DNA of 14,311 nt, taken from positions 1-14,311 of the forward strand of contig CAAFUD010000051.1 of the NCBI GenBank assembly GCA_900766125.1, in the 5' to 3' direction. Made by a program: the position numbers and the translations under genes. The DNA is from an uncultured Veillonella sp. (lineage in GTDB: Bacteria > Bacillota > Negativicutes > Veillonellales > Veillonellaceae). Below are positions 5,107-13,990 of the stretch, in pieces. Positions within the stretch are counted from its first letter, which is position 1, and every line of letters starts with the position of its first letter. The notes below the pieces were generated by a model. The model was not told the origin of the DNA. It worked only from the letters and a program-made list of their open reading frames with translations, and did not search any database.

Positions 5107-7554
5107 ATGATGCAACGATTTACAGATGATGCACAGCGTGTCCTTTCTTTTGCTCAAGAAGCTGCATTGGAGTTGGGACATGACTATGTAGGCACTGAAC
5201 ATGTACTCATCGGGCTGACAAAGGTTAAAAATGGTGTTGCGGCTAAGGCCTTAGAAAAGCTTGGTATAGTTACAGAAGATATTTTTGAAGCTGTAGAAGA
5301 GCAAGTGGGGCGCGGTAATAAAAAAGCAACATCTATATATATGACGCCACGTGTTAAACATGTACTTGAGTTAGCTGTTCAAGTAGCTAACCGCATGAAT
5401 CATAACTACGTTGGTACTGAGCATATTCTACTCGGTTTACTCAGCGATGGCGGTGGTGTTGCAGTTGGAATTTTACGGGCTATGAATATTCGTACCGACG
5501 ATATAGTAGAAGCGATTCGTCATATTCTGGGCTCTAGTAGTAATGGTGATGATGGTAGACAAGAAGGAGCGAATAACAATGGCGATTTAGGTGACTTAAC
5601 CGATTTTGCTACAGATTTAAATGAATCTGCGAAACAAGGTAAAATTGATCCTGTTATTGGTCGCGATACAGAAATTCAACGAGTTATTCAAATTCTTAGC
5701 CGTAGAACTAAAAATAATCCAGTTCTCATTGGTGAACCTGGTGTAGGTAAAACAGCCATTGCCGAAGGTTTGGCTCAGCGTATTGTTACTGGTAATGTAC
5801 CGGAGATTTTACGGAATAAGAGAATTATTTCCCTTAGCATTGGTTCTATGCTTGCTGGTGCAAAATACCGTGGCGAATTTGAAGAACGATTAAAAAAAGC
5901 GATTGATGAAGTACAACAACATGATGACATGATTATCTTTATTGATGAAATCCATACTTTAGTTGGTGCCGGTGCCACTGAAGGGGCCATGGATGCAGCG
6001 AACATCTTGAAACCAGCTTTGGCACGCGGTGAATTCCAAGTTATTGGTGCTACAACCCTTGATGAATATAAAAAGCATATTGAAAAGGATGCCGCTTTAG
6101 AGCGTCGTTTCCAACCTGTTCAAGTAGGAGAACCTAACGAAGAGGATGCTCTTGAAATTCTAAAAGGCTTACGAGATCGCTATGAAGCGTTCCATAAGGC
6201 TAAAATAACGGATGAAGCTTTAAAAGCAGCTGTTACCTTATCCAGTAGATATATTACAGATCGTTTCTTGCCTGATAAGGCTATCGATGTGGTTGATGAG
6301 GCTGCATCTAAGGTCCGCATGAAAGTATTTTCTGCAGCACCAGATGTTAAGGCCTTAGAAGACCGACTCAATACAGTAAAGAAAGAAAAAGAAGCTGCTG
6401 TTACATCACAAGATTTTGAGAAGGCTGCTAAACTTCGTGACGAGGAGCAATCTTTAGTTAAAGAAATTGATGATAAAAAATCTGTAGCAAAAGAAGAAAG
6501 TGAGCAAAAGTTAGTAGTTACGGAAGACGATATAGCAGCAGTCGTGGCACAATGGACGGGAATTCCAGTGGCTAAAATAGCAGACGAAGAATCCCAAACT
6601 TTACTCCATTTGGAAGAAGAGCTTCATAAACGTGTAGTAGGTCAAGATGATGCTGTTACTGCTGTAGCTAAAGCTGTGCGCCGTGCAAGGGCTGGATTAA
6701 AGGATCCGAAACGTCCTATTGGTTCATTCTTATTCTTAGGTCCCACAGGGGTAGGTAAAACTGAACTAGCAAGAGCACTTGCGTCCTCCTTGTTCGGCGA
6801 TGAATCTGCTATGATTCGACTTGATATGTCAGAATATATGGAAAAGCATACTGTATCACGCTTAGTTGGTGCCCCTCCAGGCTATGTGGGCTATGAAGAA
6901 GGCGGTCAACTAACAGATGCGGTGCGTCGTAAACCATATAGTGTTATTCTTCTCGATGAAGTAGAGAAAGCACATGCAGATTTCTTTAATATCTTGTTAC
7001 AAGTTCTTGATGATGGTCGCCTTACTGATAGTCAAGGTAGAACTGTAGATTTTAGAAATACAGTTATCATCATGACGAGTAACTTAGGTGCTAAAGCTTT
7101 ACATAAGAACTCTTCAGAGCTTGGATTCTTAGCTCCTAAAAAATCTGAATCTTCTACAAATCAATCTAATAGTATAGATTTTAAAGAAGCTAAGAAATCT
7201 GTTATGGATGCTGTAAAACGTCATTTCAGACCTGAGTTTTTAAATCGTATTGATGAAATGATTGTATTCCGGCCATTAACTGAAGAGGACTTAAAACACA
7301 TTGTCTCTATCTTGATGAGTGATGTTACAAAACGCCTTAAAGAGCGTGAGCTTCAATTAGAAATCACATCTGAGGCGATGCAATTACTCGTTAAGGAAGG
7401 TTCTGATTTTACAATGGGGGCTCGACCACTAAAACGAGCTATTCAACGATTAATTGAGGACCCTGTATCAGACCTTATTTTGAAAGGAGATGTTACAGAA
7501 GGAAAAACTATAAAAGTAGATGTCAAGGATAACGAGATTGTTGTCAGCGTATAA
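5107..7554 (+). CDS. clpC: ClpC, AAA+ unfoldase of the ClpCP protease
   Basis: ATP-driven unfoldase that threads substrates into ClpP; works with McsA/McsB. 815 residues. Order: two Clp_N repeats (about 4-65 and 80-140, each with a YVGTEH motif), which hold phosphoarginine pockets in Bacillus ClpC; AAA domain 1 with Walker A GEPGVGKT (209-216) and Walker B FIDEIH (278-283); a short UVR-type middle domain (about 415-460) for adaptor-dependent assembly; AAA domain 2 with Walker A GPTGVGKT (545-552) and Walker B LLDEVE (615-620); the C-terminal D2-small domain. LGF at 672-674 is the probable ClpP-docking tripeptide. The short middle domain excludes ClpB. The ribosome site AGAGGTGA lies 7 bases before the start. 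Last gene of the operon, ended by the hairpin at 7656. Confidence 0.97.
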   Translation: MMQRFTDDAQRVLSFAQEAALELGHDYVGTEHVLIGLTKVKNGVAAKALEKLGIVTEDIFEAVEEQVGRGNKKATSIYMTPRVKHVLELAVQVANRMNHNYVGTEHILLGLLSDGGGVAVGILRAMNIRTDDIVEAIRHILGSSSNGDDGRQEGANNNGDLGDLTDFATDLNESAKQGKIDPVIGRDTEIQRVIQILSRRTKNNPVLIGEPGVGKTAIAEGLAQRIVTGNVPEILRNKRIISLSIGSMLAGAKYRGEFEERLKKAIDEVQQHDDMIIFIDEIHTLVGAGATEGAMDAANILKPALARGEFQVIGATTLDEYKKHIEKDAALERRFQPVQVGEPNEEDALEILKGLRDRYEAFHKAKITDEALKAAVTLSSRYITDRFLPDKAIDVVDEAASKVRMKVFSAAPDVKALEDRLNTVKKEKEAAVTSQDFEKAAKLRDEEQSLVKEIDDKKSVAKEESEQKLVVTEDDIAAVVAQWTGIPVAKIADEESQTLLHLEEELHKRVVGQDDAVTAVAKAVRRARAGLKDPKRPIGSFLFLGPTGVGKTELARALASSLFGDESAMIRLDMSEYMEKHTVSRLVGAPPGYVGYEEGGQLTDAVRRKPYSVILLDEVEKAHADFFNILLQVLDDGRLTDSQGRTVDFRNTVIIMTSNLGAKALHKNSSELGFLAPKKSESSTNQSNSIDFKEAKKSVMDAVKRHFRPEFLNRIDEMIVFRPLTEEDLKHIVSILMSDVTKRLKERELQLEITSEAMQLLVKEGSDFTMGARPLKRAIQRLIEDPVSDLILKGDVTEGKTIKVDVKDNEIVVSV

Positions 7555-7605
7555 AAAATATAAAATATACAGTTAATAACTTTCATATAAAAAATATGGG
7601 TTAAA

Positions 7606-7614
7606 TGGTATACT
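7606..7614 (+). promoter_or_regulatory. Extended -10 promoter candidate upstream of radA
   Basis: TGGTATACT (7606-7614) has the TGn extension and a good -10 hexamer; no clear -35 is seen. Transcription would start near 7621, upstream of the clpC terminator hairpin, so a radA message from here would have to read through that hairpin. Confidence 0.45.
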
Positions 7615-7655
7615 ATAGAATGATGATAGTTAACCATGTAGTAAAATTATGCATA

Positions 7656-7695
7656 AAAGGTCATGAATGGTTATCATTCATGACCTTTCTTTTCT
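7656..7695 (+). terminator. Intrinsic terminator after clpC, possibly also a radA leader attenuator
   Basis: A perfect 14-bp stem (7656-7669 with 7675-7688) with a 5-base loop, followed by a broken T-run (CTTTTCTT). It lies about 100 bases after the clpC stop and 29 bases before radA. The imperfect T-run may allow partial read-through into radA, which follows clpC in one operon in Bacillus. Confidence 0.8.
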
Positions 7696-7717
7696 TATTA
7701 AAATATTTTGAGGCATT

Positions 7718-9091
7718 ATGGGAAAAGCAAAATCAGTATTCTTCTGTCAAAATTGTGGGGCTGAGTCTTCTAAGTGGATGGGCCGATGCCCACAATGTGG
7801 CGAATGGAATACATTAGTTGAAGAAATTATTAAAGAAACTAAACATAGCCGTACACCTTCCCGAGGTGTGGGAAATCAAACAACAAAACCAACAGCTTTA
7901 CCAGATATTGAAATTTCATCTCTCGCTCGTGTATCTACAACCTTTGGTGAAATCGACCGCGTATTAGGTGGTGGGATTGTTCCTGGGGCTCTTATGCTCT
8001 TAGGTGGTGATCCTGGTATAGGCAAGTCTACACTACTTCTTCAAGTATCTCAAAAGGTGGCCGATACTGTAGGGACAGTTCTCTATGCATCAGGGGAAGA
8101 GTCTCAGTTACAACTTAAGCTTAGGGCAGAACGATTACATATCAATAGTGAACGATTACAAGTTATTGCAGATACAGATTTAGATCATATACTTGAGCAA
8201 GCTGATACAATGATGCCATCCTTACTTGTCATTGATTCTATTCAAACTATGTATACTGGTGATATTGATGCTGCTCCAGGCAGTGTTAGTCAAGTTCGAG
8301 AATGTACATCTCGACTCCTTCGATTTTGTAAAGAACGCAATATTCCTACGGTAATTATTGGACATGTTACTAAGGAAGGTAATATTGCAGGGCCCCGTAT
8401 GTTAGAACATATGGTGGATGTAGTACTTTACTTTGAAGGTGAACGGTCTTACCAATTCCGTATTTTGCGCTCTATCAAGAATCGTTTTGGCTCTACATCT
8501 GAAACAGGTATCTTTGCCATGGTTGAGGAAGGGTTACAAGAGTTATCTAATCCATCAGCTTCCTTATTGGCAGAACGATCTGATGAGGAAAGCGGCAGCG
8601 CCGTTATGATTTATCTTGAAGGTGTTCGTCCTATCCTTGTAGAGGTACAAAGCCTTGTTGTTACGACTGCTTTTGGTATGCCTAGAAGAACTGCAATCGG
8701 TTATGACCTTAATCGTTTAATAGTACTTTTGGCAGTATTAGAAAAACGTTGTGGTTTTACGTTAGGTAATAAGGATGTGTACGTTAACGTTATTGGTGGT
8801 CTCAAGGTTAATGAACCGGCTTGTGACTTGTCTATGGCCGTTGCTATTGTATCTAATTTAAAAAATCGTATTGTTCCTACCGATATGGTCATTTTAGGTG
8901 AAGTAGGGCTCACTGGTAATGTTCGTAGCATTCCACGTATTGAACAGCGTATCAATGAAGCTAAGAAATTAGGCTTTAAAAAGTTTATTATTCCTGAAGG
9001 CAATTATAAACAAATCAAGGATAATGATAGTTCTATCAAGATTAGAGGCGTTAAATCTATTCAAGAGGCAATGCAGTTGGTATTTTCTTAA
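7718..9091 (+). CDS. radA: RadA/Sms, DNA recombination and repair helicase
   Basis: Hexameric DnaB-like helicase that extends branch migration during homologous recombination. 457 residues. Zinc finger CQNC to CPQC (Cys10, Cys13, Cys24, Cys27); RecA-type ATPase with Walker A GGDPGIGKST (97-106) and Walker B LLVIDS (169-174); the RadA signature KNRFG (254-258); a C-terminal Lon-protease-like domain (about 290-457) that acts as a DNA-binding platform and lacks protease function in the family. The ATG at 7718 follows GAGG at 7710 with a rather short 4-base gap. yacL starts 15 bases after the stop; in Bacillus disA lies at this point, and it is absent here. Confidence 0.96.
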   Translation: MGKAKSVFFCQNCGAESSKWMGRCPQCGEWNTLVEEIIKETKHSRTPSRGVGNQTTKPTALPDIEISSLARVSTTFGEIDRVLGGGIVPGALMLLGGDPGIGKSTLLLQVSQKVADTVGTVLYASGEESQLQLKLRAERLHINSERLQVIADTDLDHILEQADTMMPSLLVIDSIQTMYTGDIDAAPGSVSQVRECTSRLLRFCKERNIPTVIIGHVTKEGNIAGPRMLEHMVDVVLYFEGERSYQFRILRSIKNRFGSTSETGIFAMVEEGLQELSNPSASLLAERSDEESGSAVMIYLEGVRPILVEVQSLVVTTAFGMPRRTAIGYDLNRLIVLLAVLEKRCGFTLGNKDVYVNVIGGLKVNEPACDLSMAVAIVSNLKNRIVPTDMVILGEVGLTGNVRSIPRIEQRINEAKKLGFKKFIIPEGNYKQIKDNDSSIKIRGVKSIQEAMQLVFS

Positions 9092-9106
9092 TTAGGAGGT
9101 GATGTA

Positions 9107-10258
9107 ATGATTTATCGGATATTGCGCTATGTAATAGCTATTCTTGTGGGCACAGCGGCCTATGTTGGAATGGATAGCTTAGCACCTATTATCGACCCAT
9201 ATTTGGTATCTCAATTTGAGTCCTTTGGGGATATGTCATTAACCATTGCACGTATTTCAGTATTGATTTTTGGTACTCTATTAGGCGTTATTATTGGGTA
9301 TTTAATTTCTTCATTTATTTTAAAGCAAGGCTTAGTCATTGCTAAACGTTTAGAACGCATTCTTACTCATATTCCAAATCAAGAATTGATTGCAGGCACC
9401 ATCGGTTTATTATTCGGTCTTATTATTGCAAATTTAATTGGTGTTGCATTCAATCAAGTACCTATTATAGGACCTTATATTCCTATTATATTGAGTGCTA
9501 TCTTTGGATATAGTGGCCTTAAAATTATGGCTCGTAAAGGCCCTGAAATGTACAATAACTATGTACAACAATGGAGTGGAGAAGGCCCTAAAAAAACAAG
9601 TCGTTTTAAAATGTTCTCTACTCATAAATCTGATAAAACTACGAGCACACCAAAACTACTAGATACATCTGTTATTATTGATGGACGTATTAAGGAACTA
9701 TGTAATACAGGATTTATTGAAGGCCCTCTAATGGTTCCCCTCTTTGTATTGAATGAGTTACAAATTATTTCTGACTCTGCTGATGCTACAAAGAGAAATC
9801 GCGGTCGTCGTGGCCTCGATATTTTGAAAGAGATGCAAGATGCTAACAAGGTAGCCATTGAAGTGATAGAAGATGATTATGATGATCTTACAGAAGTAGA
9901 TTCTAAATTAATGCGTCTTGCTTTGGATAAGCAGTGGAAGTTGATGACTAATGACTTCAACTTAAATAAGGTGGCTCGAGTGCAAGGCATTGAGGTGCTT
10001 AATCTGAATGAACTAGCCAATGTACTGAAACCGGCCCTCATTGCAGGCGAATGGATTCGCGTGCAAATTATGAAAGAAGGCAAGGAAGTACACCAAGGTG
10101 TTGCTTATCTCGATGATGGTACCATGATTGTTGTTGAAGATGGTAAACCTTATGTGGGGCAAACTGTAGAGGTAATGGTTACATCCATATTACAAACTAG
10201 TGCAGGTCGCATGATCTTTGCTCGTGTAGATGGAGGACAAAATGGACAAGGTAATTAG
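9107..10258 (+). CDS. yacL: PIN/TRAM membrane protein YacL
   Basis: Membrane-anchored PIN-domain protein of 383 residues. The N-terminal 140 residues hold about four hydrophobic segments (roughly 5-25, 45-70, 93-115, 119-138). Residues 182-300 are the PIN nuclease fold, with LLDTSVIIDGR (Asp186), Glu217, Asp265 and TNDFN (Asp283) forming the acidic metal site, so catalysis is possible. Residues about 312-375 are a TRAM RNA-binding domain (EGKEVHQGVAYLDDGTMIVV). The substrate is not known. The start has a near-perfect Shine-Dalgarno AGGAGGTGAT (9094-9103). Its 3' end overlaps ispDF by 17 bases, so the two are translationally coupled. The neighbourhood radA-yacL-isp-gltX is the conserved Gram-positive order. 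Confidence 0.92.
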   Translation: MIYRILRYVIAILVGTAAYVGMDSLAPIIDPYLVSQFESFGDMSLTIARISVLIFGTLLGVIIGYLISSFILKQGLVIAKRLERILTHIPNQELIAGTIGLLFGLIIANLIGVAFNQVPIIGPYIPIILSAIFGYSGLKIMARKGPEMYNNYVQQWSGEGPKKTSRFKMFSTHKSDKTTSTPKLLDTSVIIDGRIKELCNTGFIEGPLMVPLFVLNELQIISDSADATKRNRGRRGLDILKEMQDANKVAIEVIEDDYDDLTEVDSKLMRLALDKQWKLMTNDFNLNKVARVQGIEVLNLNELANVLKPALIAGEWIRVQIMKEGKEVHQGVAYLDDGTMIVVEDGKPYVGQTVEVMVTSILQTSAGRMIFARVDGGQNGQGN

Positions 10259-11417
10259 TTGTATTGTTCTCGCCGCTGGTGCGGGGCGCCGCATGGGGTA
10301 TAAAGAAAATAAGATATTTATCCCTTTAGGACGATTCTCTATCATTCAGCGTACATTGCAAAATGTGGCAAATATTGAAGGTTTGAAAGAGATTATTCTT
10401 GTTGTAGCCGAAGGCGAACAAGAATATATGACAAAACATATTCAAGAGTTGGATTTGTCTGTTCCAGTTCATATAGTGCTGGGTGGAAAAGAGCGTCAAG
10501 ACTCTGTAGCATGTGGCCTTAAAACTGTATCAGAAGAAACCAATATTGTCCTTGTTCATGATGGAGCGCGACCATTAGCTTCTACAGAAATGTTTAATAA
10601 TGTTGCTGACTCGGCTAATACCTATGGTGCTGCTACAGTAGGTGTTCCGGCTACAGATACCATTAAACGAGTTGATACAGACCATAATGTTCTAGAAACA
10701 TTACAGCGTAGTGAGCTATACCAAATTCAAACGCCACAAGGCTTTCAAAAAGAATTATTTGTAGAGGCTCATCAAGCGGCATATGAAACTAAGTATCTTG
10801 GTACTGATGATGTATCACTAGTTGAGTATGTAGGTAAACCTGTACATATAGTTGAAGGGGATTATTGTAATATTAAAGTGACAACACCAAATGATATTGC
10901 AGTAGCTAAGCGATATTTAGGAATTGAGGATACACGTATGCGCGTTGGATTTGGTTATGATATTCATCAATTAAAAGTAGGTCGCCCATGTATTCTTGGC
11001 GGTGTTCATATCGAATCTGAACTCGGCCCTGATGGTCATTCCGATGCGGATGTTCTCATTCACGCATTGATGGATGCTATGTTAGGTGCTGCAGGTTTGC
11101 GCGATATTGGATATTATTTCCCGCCTGAAGATGACCAGTATAAAGGGATTTCTAGCATGCTTTTACTAGAAAAGGTTAATTCCTTATTGAAAGAACGTGG
11201 GTTACAAGCCTATAATATAGATATTATGGTTATTTCAGAGACACCTAAGTTAAAACCACACATCGACACGATGAAGTCTAACTTACAATCTGTTTTAGAA
11301 ATACCATTAGAACGTATTAGTATTAAAGCGACAACAAATGAAATGCTTGGGGCCATCGGGCGCCGTGAAGGCATTGCTGCACAAGCTGTCGTTTCTGTAT
11401 ATGAAGGAGAGGTATAA
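10242..11417 (+). CDS. ispDF: Bifunctional IspD/IspF, MEP-pathway isoprenoid enzyme
   Basis: Carries out two steps of the non-mevalonate pathway: CTP transfer to 2-C-methylerythritol 4-phosphate (IspD) and formation of the 2,4-cyclodiphosphate (IspF). 391 residues. IspD domain, residues 1-230: nucleotide loop VLAAGAGRRMG (9-19) and VHDGARPL (105-112). IspF domain, residues 233-391: RVGFGYDIHQL with zinc ligands Asp240 and His242, then DGHSDADVLIHALMDAMLGA with His274. The two are joined without a linker. I chose the ATG at 10242 because GGAGG (10232-10236) lies 5 bases before it; the ATG at 10230 overlaps that site. It overlaps yacL by 17 bases, and gltX starts 2 bases after its stop. An internal GAGGA plus ATG stands exactly at the IspF start. 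Confidence 0.93.
   Translation: MDKVISCIVLAAGAGRRMGYKENKIFIPLGRFSIIQRTLQNVANIEGLKEIILVVAEGEQEYMTKHIQELDLSVPVHIVLGGKERQDSVACGLKTVSEETNIVLVHDGARPLASTEMFNNVADSANTYGAATVGVPATDTIKRVDTDHNVLETLQRSELYQIQTPQGFQKELFVEAHQAAYETKYLGTDDVSLVEYVGKPVHIVEGDYCNIKVTTPNDIAVAKRYLGIEDTRMRVGFGYDIHQLKVGRPCILGGVHIESELGPDGHSDADVLIHALMDAMLGAAGLRDIGYYFPPEDDQYKGISSMLLLEKVNSLLKERGLQAYNIDIMVISETPKLKPHIDTMKSNLQSVLEIPLERISIKATTNEMLGAIGRREGIAAQAVVSVYEGEV
10926..10940 (+). promoter_or_regulatory. Internal ribosome binding site and ATG at the IspF domain
   Basis: GAGGA at 10926-10930 lies 7 bases before an in-frame ATG at 10938-10940. That ATG opens MRVGFGYDIHQL, the exact N-terminus of free-standing IspF proteins. It would allow a separate IspF of 159 residues, or is a relic of the gene before fusion. 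Confidence 0.45.
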
Positions 11418-11419
11418 TC

Positions 11420-12889
11420 ATGAGTTCCATGAAAGTTCGTTTTGCTCCAAGCCCTACGGGTCCATTCCACATTGGTGGCGCTCGTTCTGCTTTGTTTAAC
11501 TGGTTGTTAGCACGTAAAGAAAAAGGCACATTTGTATTGCGTATTGAAGATACAGATCTGGCTCGCTCTACTCGTGAAAGTGAAGAAAATATCAAAGCTT
11601 CCTTGCAATGGCTTGGCATGAACTGGGATGAAGGCATTGATGTAGGTGGCGATAATGGTCCTTACCGTCAAACAGAACGTCTTGACTTATATAAAGAAGT
11701 AACACAACGTTTGTTGGACGAAGGCAAAGCATATGAATGCTATTGCACACCTGAAGAATTAGATGCTGTTCGCCAAGAACAAATGGATCGTGGTGAAACA
11801 CCTAAATATAATGGCCATTGCCAACATTTAGATGAAGAAACAAAGGCTAAATATATTGCAGAAGGTCGTAAACCAACCATTCGCTTGCGCGTTCCCTTGA
11901 ATAAAACATATGCTTTCGATGATATGGTACGTGGTCATGTATCCTTTGAATCCAATGGTGTAGGTGACTTTGTAATCGTAAAATCTGATGGTATTCCTGT
12001 ATATAACTTTGCAGTAGTAATGGATGACCATATGATGGGGATTACTCACGTTATTCGTGCAGAAGAACATTTATCTAATACTCCACGTCAAATGGCTATT
12101 TATGAAGCACTAGGCTGGGAAGTGCCAAAATTTGGTCACATTTCCTTGATTCTTGGCAAAGATTACAAAAAAATGTCCAAACGCCATGGTGCTACATCTG
12201 TTGAACAATACAAACAATTGGGCTATTTACCAGAAGCACTAGTAAACTTCTTGGCTCTTCTTGGTTGGGCTCCAGAAGGGGAAGAAGAGTTCTTCACACA
12301 AGATGAATTGATTCAAGCTTTCTCCATGGATCGCGTAGCGAAGAACCCAGCAGTATTTGATATTGATAAATTAAACCATATCAACTTCCACTATATGAAA
12401 AATTTGAGCGACGAAGATTTATTCCATCTTTGTTTGCCACATTTGAAAGAAGTTGGCTTGGCTCCAGATAGCTTAAATCAAGCGGATATTGATTGGTTGA
12501 CGTTATTATGCTCTACATTCCGCGACCATATTAGCTATGGGGCGCAAATTAAAGATCATGTAGGCATGTTTATGGGTGAAACTGTATTCCTTGAAGAAGG
12601 TCACGAAGAGGAATTGCGTGCTGTATTGAATGAAGAAACAGCACCAACAGTTCTAGGTGCATTCCGCAGTGCATTGGCTGAACTTGATGAAATTACGCCT
12701 GATGTTGTAAAAGCAACTATTAAAGCAGTTATGAAAGAAACTGCTTTGAAAGGTAAATTCGTATTCATGCCAATTCGCGTAGCTTTAACTGGTCAAATGC
12801 ATGGTCCAGATTTGAATAATATTGTTACATTGCTTGGTAAAGAAAAATGCTTGCATCGCTTAGACAATGTTAGCGCTTTAACAAAATAG
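11420..12889 (+). CDS. gltX: Glutamyl-tRNA synthetase
   Basis: Class I synthetase that charges tRNA-Glu (and in many Firmicutes also tRNA-Gln, later amidated by GatCAB). 489 residues. The HIGH-type motif is in APSPTGPFHIGGARSALF (9-26); the KMSKR motif is at 251-255 (YKKMSKRHGA). Cys107, Cys109, Cys134 and His136 form a probable zinc site like that of Escherichia coli GluRS. The all-helical C-terminal half (about 320-489) binds the anticodon. Whether it is discriminating cannot be told here. The start at 11420 follows GAAGGAGAGG (11403-11412); the stop of ispDF is 2 bases upstream. Last gene of this unit. Confidence 0.97.
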   Translation: MSSMKVRFAPSPTGPFHIGGARSALFNWLLARKEKGTFVLRIEDTDLARSTRESEENIKASLQWLGMNWDEGIDVGGDNGPYRQTERLDLYKEVTQRLLDEGKAYECYCTPEELDAVRQEQMDRGETPKYNGHCQHLDEETKAKYIAEGRKPTIRLRVPLNKTYAFDDMVRGHVSFESNGVGDFVIVKSDGIPVYNFAVVMDDHMMGITHVIRAEEHLSNTPRQMAIYEALGWEVPKFGHISLILGKDYKKMSKRHGATSVEQYKQLGYLPEALVNFLALLGWAPEGEEEFFTQDELIQAFSMDRVAKNPAVFDIDKLNHINFHYMKNLSDEDLFHLCLPHLKEVGLAPDSLNQADIDWLTLLCSTFRDHISYGAQIKDHVGMFMGETVFLEEGHEEELRAVLNEETAPTVLGAFRSALAELDEITPDVVKATIKAVMKETALKGKFVFMPIRVALTGQMHGPDLNNIVTLLGKEKCLHRLDNVSALTK

Positions 12890-12904
12890 TAATACAATCT
12901 AAGA

Positions 12905-12940
12905 AAAAAGCTCTCATAGCTATTGTTATGAGAGCTTTTT
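12905..12940 (+). terminator. Intrinsic terminator after gltX
   Basis: A perfect 14-bp stem (12905-12918 with 12927-12940) with an 8-base loop, ending in five T. It begins 15 bases after the gltX stop and closes the radA-gltX unit. The A-run at its 5' side also makes it usable in the other direction. Confidence 0.92.
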
Positions 12941-12947
12941 ATGTATA

Positions 12948-12976
12948 TTGAGATTATCCTATAGAAATGCTATAAT
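12948..12976 (+). promoter_or_regulatory. Strong promoter of the BASS transporter gene
   Basis: TTGAGA (12948-12953), a 17-base spacer and TATAAT (12971-12976) with an extended TGC just before. Transcription would start near 12983, about 39 bases before the chosen start codon. Confidence 0.85.
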
Positions 12977-13021
12977 AATCGGCGTCTTTTATTTTTATTT
13001 ATTATGAAAGTGAGTGCATTT

Positions 13022-13975
13022 ATGAGTATTATTCGTTCTCTTAACCACTTATTCAATAGCTATCTTTCCTGGGTCGTGCTATTGATGGCAGTGTTAGCGT
13101 ATGTATTACCAACTGTATTTTCTTGGATGACGCCGTACATTGCGTACATGCTTCAATTTGTAATGTTTGCCATGGGTTTAACATTAACAGATCAAGTGTT
13201 CCTTGATGTATTTAAGCAACCGATGAAAGTTATCCTTGTATCTGTTATCCAATTCTTATGGATGCCATTAGCAGGTTTCTTGGTAGCCTTAATCTTCAAT
13301 TTCCCACCAGAAATTGGTATCGGATTCATCTTGTTAGGTGCATGTCCTGGTGGTACTGCCTCTAATGTAATGACATTCCTTGCGAATGGTAATGTTCCGT
13401 TATCTGTATCTGCAACGACTGTTTCTACATTATTGGCTCCAATTTTGACACCTTTATTCGTTGTATTGTATGCAGGTGCTACATCTTCCATTGAAATCCA
13501 ATTTATGCCGATGTTTATTTCTATCGTAAAAATCGTATTGGTACCGATCATCTTGGGTATCGTATTGAATTACTTCATCGGCTCTAAGATCGAACCTGTT
13601 AAATCTGTATGTCCTACAATTGCGGCTATTGCAGTATTATTAATCTTGGCTGCTGTTACTGCAGTGAACCAAAAACAAATTGCTGAAACTGGTTTCATCA
13701 TTTTCGTAGCGTGCTTAGTACAAAATGTGAGTGGTTATGTAGTAACGTACTTTGTATGTAAAGCGTTAAGCATCGATGTTTCTTCTCGTCGTGCAATGCA
13801 AATCGAAGTGGCAATGCAAAATTCTGCATTATCCGTATCCTTAGCACTTAAACATTTTACTCCTCAAGCGGCAGTAGCAGGTGCAGTATTCTCTATTATT
13901 CATAACTTTACAGGATCTATCTTTGCAGGTATTTGCCGCAAACATGATGATCAAGAAAAATTGGAAAATGCTTAA
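13022..13975 (+). CDS. Bile acid:sodium symporter (BASS) family transporter
   Basis: Inner-membrane secondary transporter, probably sodium-coupled and importing an organic anion; bacterial members move compounds such as bile salts, pantothenate or keto acids, and the substrate cannot be told here. 317 residues, almost wholly hydrophobic, with about 9-10 membrane segments. Two family signatures are present: the crossed-helix GACPGGTASNVMTFLANGN (about 106-124) and EVAMQN (262-267), matching the sodium-site motif known from the Neisseria homologue. I chose the ATG at 13022 because AAAGTGAG (13007-13014) lies 7 bases before it; an ATG at 13004 is in frame but has no ribosome site. It is a single-gene unit between gltX and a T-box, with its own promoter and terminator. 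Confidence 0.88.
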   Translation: MSIIRSLNHLFNSYLSWVVLLMAVLAYVLPTVFSWMTPYIAYMLQFVMFAMGLTLTDQVFLDVFKQPMKVILVSVIQFLWMPLAGFLVALIFNFPPEIGIGFILLGACPGGTASNVMTFLANGNVPLSVSATTVSTLLAPILTPLFVVLYAGATSSIEIQFMPMFISIVKIVLVPIILGIVLNYFIGSKIEPVKSVCPTIAAIAVLLILAAVTAVNQKQIAETGFIIFVACLVQNVSGYVVTYFVCKALSIDVSSRRAMQIEVAMQNSALSVSLALKHFTPQAAVAGAVFSIIHNFTGSIFAGICRKHDDQEKLENA

Positions 13976-13990
13976 TCGTTAATTCCTCAT

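Noticed and set aside
7605..7817. Plus-strand open frame of 70 codons running into radA
   Set aside because: It spans the terminator hairpin and overlaps the radA zinc-finger region out of frame; no ribosome site or family match.
10230..10241. ATG at 10230 as the ispDF start
   Set aside because: It overlaps the GGAGG that is correctly spaced for the ATG at 10242, and IspD proteins begin just before the LAAGxGxRM loop.
13004..13021. ATG at 13004 as the transporter start
   Set aside because: Only T-rich sequence lies upstream with no ribosome site, while AAAGTGAG is well placed for the ATG at 13022.
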